Shown: positions 13,342 through 24,400 of the stretch, one piece after another
Layout: each line of letters starts with the position of its first letter
Numbering within the stretch: position 1 is the first letter of the stretch
DNA from: Bugulina stolonifera
Lineage: Eukaryota; Bryozoa; Gymnolaemata; Cheilostomatida; Bugulidae
Assembly (NCBI GenBank): GCA_935421135.1
Contig: OW285191.1
Location: 15,755,700-15,819,699 of the forward strand
Length of the DNA: 64,000 nucleotides
Reading direction: 5' to 3'
Program-made: the position numbers and the translations under genes
The notes under the pieces: generated by a model
Database searches by the model: none
What the model was told of the DNA's origin: nothing
What the model saw: the letters and a program-made list of their open reading frames with translations, nothing else

Positions 13342-16300
13342 ATGACACCGTCCTCCGATGCAGTCATGGAGTCGGCTACTTCGTTAGAGAAGACGTCAAT
13401 AGAGTTTCATCAATTCACTGAAGACAGCGATCTACATGGAATTAAACAGCTGACCAGGAATCACAATGGAGTGGTATGTCCAAATTCTTATTTTATTTCT
13501 GCTCATAAACAGAAATAGAGACGATGAAGACTAGACGGCGAGATAACATGTTTGTACCAGTATTAAACAATTGTAATGTCATGTCTTTATTCGTAACGGT
13601 AATGCAATGAGCTCTAACTAAAGTTAAATATGGTTTGCAGCCTTTATAATACTACCATATGTTTCTTGAGAGGCTAGAGGAGAGCTACTCAAGTTCATAA
13701 ATTAATTTGTTATTCTTTTTATTGCCATGTTTCTCTTTAGTTTAGCCGACAATCCATAGTTTCAATTGAGTCACTAGGATTAATTATGACTCTATTTTCT
13801 AGATACGACGAGGTATCTGGGGAGTTATGATACTATTCTCTCTGGGAGTGCTTATCTACACCACAGTCTACCAGATTGTCTATTTCTTCAAATATGATCA
13901 TGCTACTAAGTATGATATTGACTTTGTGCATGAGTTAGGTACAGTATAGCAATGTAGTTCTGTTAATTCCATGTGTAGTTCTTGTAAACTTATTTAAACA
14001 TGCACTCTGGCACTGATAAATTTGCTATTGCTGAGGTTTTAAGAATGTTGAGCCTATGTTATGCCAAAGGCATTTTGGTTAGTGAAATGCTAACATTGTA
14101 ATATACAAAGTACACTTTTTTATATGTGTTCAGTTTTTAACTTTACTAGTTTTATTGGGTTCGCTTGATAGATAGGTAAATAGATTTGTAAGCTAACTGT
14201 CTGCATATTTCCTGTTATTGCAGATTTCCCTGCTATTACGATCTGTAATGCAAACAAACATAGACGGAGTGCTTTGACCGAAAAGGATATTGTGATCATG
14301 GGCCCTCACATTGGACTTACTGACTACAACTATACCTTGCAACACCCTGAGCTCTACCCCTATGATTGGTACAACTCTACATTTCTACAAACCGACTGGG
14401 AAGAGGTCAAGGCAAAGTACAACGGTTAGTAACTTCTTTTAGGAATATAACAAGCACAGCTCAGTCTCATTTATCAATGAGTTTACAGGGCGTTGTGTAT
14501 TTTCCTCTAACTGCGGCAGTGTGAGCTGATGATCAGTGAATTTTGACTTCTCATGTAGAAGTCCATTGTAGGCATATAGAAATGTTTTACATATTATGTT
14601 TTTTCTGTAGTCATTGATAGCAGTTGTTTGATCATCTAAATCGTTTAGCCATGATGATCAGAGAGCTACTGCAGACGTTTTGTTTGGATTTTTGATTGAC
14701 AAAGTGAATCTAAAGAAATCACAGGCTTTCACAAGTATTAATTGCCTTAAGTGTTAAATATTTCACCAAAAATGATCAATTTGCTATAATTTTATTGCTC
14801 ACTTCTTATGTCACGCATTAACTGGGGAAAATTTAGACGTTTACACAGTTTAGAAAAAGGTTCAATGAAACCGGGATGTATTTCATGTAATTCTGCATAT
14901 TTCATATTAGGAGTTCAGTTCTCTGTGTTAAGTACTGTTACTAGTTGTAGAGCCACAATGTACCTTTATGAGTTTATAGAACATGTAAATGTCGATCACT
15001 GTGACATCACTTTGATTTGACTATGTCTAAAATAAGTATATGCCTTGTAATAATCCTGTGTCTCTTAACAGAGGACGATTTTGACATGACAGAGTTTATG
15101 AATCGTACTGGCCATCAGCTTGAGGATCTAGTTCAACACTGCAATTGGAAGGCACAGAAATGTGATAGGAACTCATGGAGTGTAGACTTCACTCATTATG
15201 GTAAATGCTACACGTTCAACAAGTATGGAGACCACCTGCTTCTTAAGGCTGGGGCAGGTAAATAATTTACAACAGTAGCCAATGATCTGTTAAATCTGAT
15301 GTTTGTTTTATGCAAGGGATTTCAATTTGTCAACCGAGCAGTCAGGGACTGGATTTCATATCCATAAAAATACTTATACCTGTTACATTTGTTCTAGGTA
15401 GTATTCTCACTGTCAGAATTGGGTTTGAAATATCTTGGCCAAATGGGAGTACACCTGAAATGTAGGTCACGTAGGCTGTGAACACAGTAATGGTCAGAAA
15501 ACCAATAGAAAAGTTAGAATACTTCACAAGAGAAGTGATGGCATTTGGGGCTATTGTCAGGTCGGAAGTGTCACTTTGACACATTGTCGGTATTGGATGG
15601 TATTAAATTATTTACCTCAAACAGGAAATGGCCTGCATTTGGTCCTCTACGATGAAGAACATGAATATCTTGAGACACTGGAATCTGATGATCTTGGTGT
15701 GAAATTTCTTCCTCATACTCATATTGAACCACCATTTCTGAAGGAACTTGGTTTTGGACTAGCTCCTGGGTACCACTATTTGATCGGACTTAAGGAGACT
15801 AGTGTAAGCATTGCTATCCCACTAATGCGGTAACATGTATGTAGTACCATGACACATTCCACACTTCTCTGTTTTTGGTAAGCTTTATGTGAGCATGCAA
15901 TCCTATGGTCATATAAATTCTATATTGCTTGTCAATTAATGCTGGTGTCTTTGAAGAAAAAATTAAAACATTAAACGCTCAGTTCAAATTGGATTGCACC
16001 TTTTACTAGCATTATCATAGTAAGCTTAGTTTGAACTCAGAGCAAGCAAGATGCAGAAGTAAATGGAATTGACACTACTACAGTTTTCCCAGAACATTCT
16101 GCAAGTAACTGAAATATCAATTGCTGTCTTTTCACTCTAGAAACTATTTTTTACAAAAGGAAAAAATTGTAGATACTAGCCCTACCTCAGCCTTATGGGA
16201 ACTGCATGGAGAATCATGAAACCAAATACTATACCAACTACACCATCCCTGGATGTAGAATTGAGTGTGAGACGGAGAAGATTTATGAGAAATGTAACTG

Positions 16301-17995
16301 TCGTCTAGTTGAGAGTCCTGGAGATTATCCAATCTGTACACCAACACAGTTTGACTGTGCTGAGGAAATCTTGGGTAGGGCTAGTTGTATATTACATTAA
16401 GTTAATTAGCTATAGGCAGCTTAGTCTTTTCAAATTTAAATTCAACATGGAGAGGATCAGGCACTATAATTGGTTACCAGTTAATATGATTTGCTGTTTG
16501 TTTTTAACAATGTTTCATCTCTTCAGCGTATGGAACTACAATGTAGTATCTTAGTTACGTAATGCGACAGTCAACTAAGTCAGAAAGACTTTTATGAATA
16601 ATTATTACAACTGATTTTTTTTAATACAGAAGCCATAGAGAAATCGGATGATTGTCTTTGCGAGAACCCGTGCAATGCCACCCAGTACCCTTACACATTT
16701 TCCATGCTAAGGCTTCGACCGTCAACAGTTGAAAAGCTAAGAAAGGAGCATCCAATACCTGAACATTTGGATAGGTAAGGTTTACCTGCTAAACCTTACA
16801 CTTGTGTACATATATGAGTTGGTGAGACTAACACTTGTGTGTATAATACCAGTAGATAAGGCTAATTGAAAATTAGATTAATTAAATAATTTTAATAATT
16901 AAATTAATTAAACTAACTGATTTAGTTATATCTACTGATTAGCTGAAGAGTTTGAATTGCTTACCCAGTGTGATGTATTCATCTATTAAGTGTATTTGTT
17001 CCTATCACCGTGGAGACAAATAATATACCGGCTAATGAACTGTATTCATACGCAGTGTTCGAAGAGGGAGAAAATGAGGTGGGTACATGGCACGAGCAAT
17101 CTTACAGATTAGTATTGTATAGCTATCCATTTAATCTTATAGTAACTAAGAAATTAATGAATTACTAAAATGAAAAAAAATTAGGCTCTGGAGAGATTCA
17201 AACTCAAGACCCTATGAATGAGAGTCAAGCACTCTACCACTATACTACTACTGTAGGTTTACAGTGACTGTATGAGGAAAACTACATGTAGCTATTAGAA
17301 TGAGAGTACACCGTATAACTATTAAAATTGAAATAATTCCCACTGTATGCTGCCGTATAACCACACTTGGAACACTGTTGGTCATATTTTCATCTATCTA
17401 TAGTTGCTGGAGTAGTTGAAGAACCTTGTAATCACCTGGTTCGGCTTTTCTGTGTTGCAGGGATAAACTGATAGTGATCAACCTGTACTTTGACTCCCTG
17501 TCATACGAGTATGTGAAACAAGTACCTGCATATACTCTGACAGCAATTGTCAGTGAGTATGATTATTTTACACTTTAGCTGTAGGTAAAATTTAATAATA
17601 AACACTATTTTAAACCTACATTTATATGATGGGAAAAGTGCCGTTCTGTCTAAAGAAAAAAAGTAGTGAGTAAATGTTAAAAAACTATTGATGACAATGA
17701 AAAAAAAAATGTTACACATTTTCTGTTCTATCCATTCAGATGCTTCGCTTTAGCTGTTATATATTTCCATAAATATTGTGTAGATTATTTTGGGATATTT
17801 TAGCATATGTGTTATCAAATGTTAACTGTAGGTGACTTTGGCGGTAACATGGGTCTATGGCTTGGTGCCAGCACCCTGGCTGTTTTTCATCTCATCGACT
17901 TTCTCGCGCTGGCATGTTATGGCAAGTGCTGCAAGTGTAAACCCAAGGTTGACAGTGTCACTAAGATCAAGGTGGCTCCATGGGAACCTGAATAA
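13342..17995 (+). CDS. DEG/ENaC (ASIC-like) sodium channel subunit, array gene 1
   Basis: Nine exons join in frame: 13342-13473, 13803-13938, 14224-14424, 15072-15257, 15625-15803, 16173-16374, 16630-16774, 17461-17552, 17832-17995, giving 478 residues. The start ATG at 13342 opens MTPSSDAVMESATS; a second Met is eight codons later. DEG/ENaC hallmarks in order: the cytosolic gating His-Gly (H32-G33 in SDLHGIKQL); TM1 at about 48-70; the post-TM1 motif FPAITICN (91-98); a Cys-rich ectodomain with CETEKIYEKCNC and CLCENPC; and TM2 with DFGGNMGLWLGAS (426-438), including the GAS selectivity belt. N-glycosylation sequons include NST, NYT, NRT and NAT. The family forms trimeric, amiloride-type sodium channels in the plasma membrane. 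The gating stimulus (acid, peptide or other) cannot be inferred. Exon 7 carries Glu in CENPC, like alternative exon 7b of gene 2. The protein ends after a cytosolic CYGKCCKCK cluster. Confidence 0.92.
17053..17377. mobile_element. hAT-like MITE (older copy) in intron 7 of channel gene 1
   Basis: It starts CAGTGTTC and ends GGAACACTG, matching the copy at 36675-36959 through most of its length. It contains the same minus-strand tRNA-like segment (about 17180-17250, B-box-like GAGTTTGAATCTC). I could not find an 8-bp target duplication at this copy, so the ends may have decayed. Confidence 0.65.
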
Positions 17996-18241
17996 TGGAG
18001 TGATGCATCTGGAAGGCGATGCCAGTGCTTAGGCTGTTATTTTCAAGAGTGACATCTTATTTCTTTGTTTATGTGCATCTAAAAATTTATAGTTAACTAA
18101 TCTATTACATAACTTGCTCGCTATTGAAATCCACCGATGCAAATTCAAACTGTAATATGAAATACATTTATTCATTTTACTAAATTATATTTTTGATATA
18201 TTTGTATGCTTTATATTCCATCTTTTTGTTGTTTTGATTGT

Positions 18242-18247
18242 AATAAA
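18242..18247 (+). terminator. Poly(A) signal of channel gene 1
   Basis: AATAAA lies about 250 nt downstream of the stop codon ending at 17995. Confidence 0.5.
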
Positions 18248-19526
18248 ACTACTTGGTTGGAAATTAAGTATGTTACACTATATCCTGATATTTTCACATT
18301 ATTATAATAATATTGTATCATCCTTTCTATACAACATGTACATGTATGTGCATGCATAATATGCATAAATTTTGTTTAATAAAAGTAACAAGGAAAATTT
18401 CTATGTATCAGCAAAATGGTCATTAGCATGACTAGCTTGCAGGGTAATGGGTTTCTACTATAACGTATTATAACCATGACCTCACTGACCTCAGCACTGA
18501 CCTCACTGACCTCAGCACGTGGCACTAATTCAGAGAAGATGATCCGATGACCAATAAATGAAGACAATTTCCTATTTTATTTCCTTATCATTGCCTCACC
18601 AGTTTGAAGAATAAAGTTTCTATGCATAATAATGTCAGCAGTCAGCGCTTTATAAACACAATCAATGAAAATCTAAAATAACAAGTTACAGCAAATTCAA
18701 TATGATTATTTCATTGAAACTTAGTATCTAAAAAGTCTTGAAAGATATGAATAATTACTAAAATTTAAATATGGACTCAATGTCAAGAACAACAAAGTGG
18801 GAGTGTCATTTTGAAGGGTTCTAGCCTAAATTGCATTGTTTTATCAAATAATTAATATCTTCCTGAAATGAAATTGTGCAGAAAGCCTGAGTGCTAAGCT
18901 CAATGTATTATTGATGCTTTCTATCTGCTAAGCATACAGGAAATTATATGTCAAGAAATGAATTAATAATTTGATAAAGTAAGAAGGCATATTTGTCAGA
19001 GGTATATAAGCCAAATCTGTATTATTTTATAAAAGGTTTGGAATCAATCAATAATATAATACAGAGAGTATCATATTATTATCAACATCTATGCCACAAC
19101 CAAATGTGCAGGTAAGGACGCAGTAGTTGTAGCTGTATTGGATGGACCAGTTCATTATCATGTACATGTATGCATATATATTTAAATATCTTTAGAGTCT
19201 AATAATATAACAGCAGATGTACAGCCCAAACAATGTAAAAGCCTGATCACATACACTGTACACCGCAATATGCAGAAGGGATTCATTGCATGGGTTAGAA
19301 GAGTGCATTTTTATCTTTTATATGACATTTGGATGTGTCGTTCAGTTAAACAACCTTTTCAACTGTAGAATTATTTTACATATTCTTAATTCTTATTGTT
19401 TTACCTACATGCTCACGATCATACACAGATATAAGAATGTTTGAAATGTAGAATAAGGGTTTAGAAGAGGATACTTGCGCATTAGTAATGCGACATTACT
19501 ACAAAACCTATTGGTTTGCTATACAA

Positions 19527-19825
19527 AACTCACCAACTTATAGTCCTCGGCATGACCAGCCCCTAGCAGCTCTCACTGCCAGGTGCCAGTGCTGGCCAAC
19601 TCCCTGTGAGAAAGGCCCATATAACATGGTCTTTTTTTGGCAGGGGTAGAGGAGTTGCTTTGAAGCCATGTTGGCTTGCATGACCCCAAGGACTTTAATA
19701 TGTGGCACAGGAGCAATTGTGGCTGGATGCTCTTCCTAACACCACCGTGACCGGGGTTTGAACCTGGAACCTTCAGCATGAAAGCTCAGCATTCTAACCC
19801 CTAAGCCACGGCTGCTCCCTTGGTA
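19527..19825 (-). mobile_element. tRNA-derived SINE, full length, with 15-bp target duplication
   Basis: Read on the minus strand it begins with a tRNA-like head (GTGGCTTAGGGGTTAGAATG as A box, GGTTCAAACCCCG as B box), followed by a body with GTTAGGAAGAGCATCCAGCC. It is flanked by TGGTTTGCTATACAA at 19512-19526 and 19826-19840, a perfect 15-bp target-site duplication typical of LINE-driven insertion. A second, 5'-truncated copy is at 59765-60032. Confidence 0.85.
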
Positions 19826-21499
19826 TGGTTTGCTATACAAGTACTGTGGCTATTTTTTTGTGGGTAAGGTTCCCCATGATACACATCATTAACTGTAGAA
19901 TCTTTGGTTTTTGTAAAAATGGATAACAAAGTATAAAGTCTGTGCTGTGATAAGTGATTACAGCCTGAGATATAGAGTGAGCAGTACTCAAAGTGAGGGA
20001 CGGCACTTACCGTTGCATCAGTTATCAAACCTAGTTATTTTAATATTGTAGAAAGTTTATTTATCACTTTTTCGCTTCGAATGATTTTTAAAAGTTGCAT
20101 AATGTTGTAGAACCACAGCGGTAAAACATGAGCGAATGATTTTGATTTTAATTTCTATTACAATATTGAGCATAATAGCCTCAGTTTGCATGCATGGCAG
20201 GATACCACTTTAATATAAGTCAATGACAGCTATATCTAATGGCCCAAAGGAACTTTTATAATAGCCAAAGGGTCATATTTCTATTTTGTACACCCTTCAA
20301 TTTATATAAAGTTCTGTATACATAAACAGCTAATGGTCAAATACTATTGTGTGTTTAATAAGCAGTTACTGTATATTGATTGGATTAATTGTGATAATAT
20401 TACATAATTTATATCCAACCTACTTTATTGTGATTTACCAAAAGAGTATAATTGTATATAAGAGCGGTTCCTTGGCGGAAGGTAGTTGATAGACAATGCC
20501 TTGGGGGGAACTAAAGATGTCTACATATAAATTATGTAACATAATCTTCTGCATTATTAACATTTAAAATTTCTCTGCTTATAATCGAGGATAAATACTG
20601 TTTGTACTAGCGGCTGATAGGTTGATAGAAGTGCATGATATTGATTAAGGTAACGCTGTCGCTGACCTAAGAACACTCCGGCATCAAGAGAAGCATATCA
20701 TAAGGATAAGATGCCGTTCACCATCCAGTATAATAATATTATATTTTATTTTGATATGTGAAGTGGCCTCGGCATGTGATAGAATGTTGCATCATATACA
20801 ATGTACATTAGCTGAATAACACTCTCATATCATGTAACACAACGTTATGGGGACATGGTGTGACAAGATGATGATATGCTATTAGACGATATGATATTCT
20901 ATGAATGATGAATAGCATTGTTATGGTACACCATTTTATGATATTATCAATGATATGCAGTGTACTGATAAATGCTGAGAGATGCTATATTAAATGATAT
21001 TAATGCCAAGGTTCTGGCATAAAATATAGGTTTATATGTACATGTATGTATATCATGACAAGCATATGGTATGCATATGTTATGCAGCATGTTATGGTAG
21101 ACATACACTTGTACGATATAGGATGTACATGTATAATAATGAAAGTCAGCATTAGATAATAATATACAGTACTCTGTTGAAAGAAGTTGCAGTACAATAT
21201 TTTCAGGTTATACTTATTTATAAACTCAACATTCTTGAAATAATATAGTTAAATTAGCTAAAAATTAGACCTCTCTGGGATACATCACTCCCATGAATTG
21301 TATAAAATAAAACACACTGAAAATACAGTACAGTCTATAACTGTGAATATGCTCTTACAAAGTTTCACTAGATTGCATACGTATGGCTCTCAGGCTATTG
21401 ATTATAATCTTCAAACATATACTGTTAAAATATACATTATAGCTGTTTAATAATATTATAGTATCTGCACTGGGTTACACACTGCTCTCTATAGCAGTC

Positions 21500-24400
21500 A
21501 TGGACTTGAGCGATCCTCCTCCAGAGAAAACTTTGGTCCAGTTTCATGAATTCACAGAAGACAGTGACCTACATGGGATTAAACAGCTGACGAGGGTACA
21601 GAACGGGCCGGTAAGTTGTAAAAGTGTTTAGATATATAAATACCTACTATATGTACATTGTACATGTATGTATGAAAAAATTTTGACATGAATTTATCTT
21701 CTTCTTGAAATACTCTTGGTATCACATATATTGTGATTTAAAGAATAATTGCATCATTTATATAAATTTGTATTGCATTGTACAATAACAAGTCCTACAT
21801 GAATAATAAACAGCACTTTAAATTAGTAAACAGATTATGGGTTGTACCTTACACCTTTAAAAGTGTAAGGTAATGAGCTGCAATAGACAGGGACATGCAT
21901 TTTGAAAATTGTAGAAAATGTTGGGTAACATATCATAGGATAAATAGCATAGCATAGCGTAGCGTAGCATAACATAGCATAGCATAACATAGCATAGCAT
22001 AACATAGCATAGCATAACATGGCATAGAATAGCATAGAATAGCATCGTGTAGCGTTGCATAGTGTAGCGTTGCATAGTGTAGCGTTGCATAGTGTAGCGT
22101 TGCATAGTGCAGCGTTGCATAGTGCAGTACAGCGCAGCGCAGCACAGCACAGCACAGCTGTACTATGAGCATAGTACAACATTAGTTTGAGTGGAAACAA
22201 CAAGGTTTAGATAAATAACACTATGAGCAGATGTGAAAGTACATTATTATATTACACATGTACATGTAGTACATAATTGAGTGTATGACGTTATGAAATT
22301 TGTGAAAGTAACAATGTGCAATGTGTAATAATTACCCACATTGTATAACTAGTACATTGTATATCCTGTATAACCGCATGTAAAGTGTATAATACATATA
22401 TTAATGTAACTAATTTGTGCTATCAGTCTGGGGTCTGATATGCATGTAGACACAGATATGAAACTATCAGTAACGGCATACATTTAGTTTTGTAGTTTTA
22501 TGCATTTTAATTTCTAATAATATCAATATTAAATTTTGTAGTTCAGACGAGGAATTTGGGGAGTTATGATACTCTTCTCTCTGGGAATACTCATCTACAC
22601 CACTGTACACCAGCTAGTCTATTTCTTCAAATATGATCACGCTACAAAATATGACATCCAATTTGTGCATGCGCTAGGTATGTCAAGATTGACATAGAAG
22701 TTATAATTTTATAGATATATTGCTATTAAATAATACCTCTGTAATTTTTGCTTCCTGGATGGATGATTGGATGCATGCGTGGATGGATGGACGGTCGGAT
22801 GGACAGACGGTTGGATAGATTTGCTAGCTAACTTTCTGCATATATTCTGTTATTGCAGACTTCCCTGCTATTACAATCTGTAATGCAAACAAACATAGAC
22901 GGAGTGCTTTGACCGAGAAGGATATTGTGATCATGGGCCCTCACATTGGTCTCACTGACTATAACTATACCTTGCAGCACCCTGAGCTCTACCCTTATGA
23001 TTGGTACAACTCCACATTTCTACAAACCGACTGGGAAGAGATCAAATCTATGTACAATGGCAAGTATCCTTCTAGTTTTATTAATTTATTGTTCATAATT
23101 TGATATCTTAAAATTTTAGAAATAGAAAAAAATGCAAGTGTTTTATCAATTTCTTTGACCTATCTTAATTTTCCCAGCCTACTTTAAACTAATTACTGAT
23201 TATTGAGTGAAGGATTAAAACAAATTTTTGGCTCCAGGCGAAAGCTTGTTAGTGAAGTTAAATAGATCTCTAAGAATGATACCAATGATACCAATATTGT
23301 GAAAAGACTGCCAGAATACTGTACATATTAAAGTAATATTAGCACAAGCTGTGTAGATTGGGTCAGACGTGCACTTATGTTGTCCAATCTTTGTATTTGA
23401 TGTGAAATCTACTAGTAGATAAATGTCTATATACACGTATAGGACTTTATATACTTGATGCATTATATTGATAATTTTATCGCTGTTGACCCATCAAATA
23501 ATTTACATACGTGCCGTGTTTATCTTTATGTCATGTTGTTATACAACAGAGGATGAGTTTGATATGACAGAGTTTATGAATCGTACTGGCCATCAGTATG
23601 AAGATTTAGTTCAGCACTGCAACTGGAAAAGATTCAAGTGCCAAACTAGCTCATGGAGTGTAGATTTCACTCATTATGGTAAATGTTACACATTCAACAA
23701 GAACGGAGATCATGTCCTTCAGAAAGCAGGAGCAGGTAATTTCACATGAATAGCTACTTTCCTTTACACATTTGTGCCAATGAACTATGAAAACTCAATT
23801 CACTACATATATGTTGAGAGCAATGTGTTGCTAATCATTACACAGAAGTTAGGAGTTGTTAGCACATTTACTAGGGCTACAAATTGCGGGCCACTGCAAA
23901 GTGTAATACATTATTGCAGAAAAGAAACATAGGTGGAGATAATTCCAAATTCCTTTTAGCAAAACTCGATTGCCTTCGAGGAATCATTGGTTGTACGCTT
24001 CTGAGTGTATGTGTCTGTGTGTTTATATGTAACTTACTTGTATACATGTACCTGTGCACATGCATATTGCTGGTATCTCAAGTTGGTTCATGGCGTGAAG
24101 TGGAATGGGTAATCACCAATGAGTAATTCAGACTCCTGAGCTGAAAGACTCTTGCAGGTTTAATTTTCTGCGTCAATTCAACCAGCAAATCATAGAGACT
24201 ATTTTCTCTTTTAAACTCAACTTGGGCCGTGTACACCCTTGAATAATTTCTATAACAGTCATGCTAAGTTACTCAGTATGGGTCTCACTGCTCTTCGCAG
24301 CTAGTTCATTTCTTATTGACTTTGACCTTACCACCTCTCTGTAATTTAATGTACATGTGCCACAGCAGTCCTTATACAAGGTAAGTAATGTATACTGGAG

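Larger units (their letters stand above)
17996..21499. other. Intergenic region between channel genes 1 and 2
   Basis: It contains the poly(A) signal near 18242, a short tandem duplication (CTCACTGACCTCAGCA, 18479-18517) and a SINE at 19527-19825. The rest is AT-rich with no exon I can support. The start of gene 2 at 21500 has no obvious TATA context. Confidence 0.5.

Noticed and set aside
17180..17250. Possible tRNA gene on minus
   Set aside because: The B-box-like part is present, but no acceptor stem pairs and the same stretch recurs in the MITE at 36675-36959, so it is part of a mobile element.
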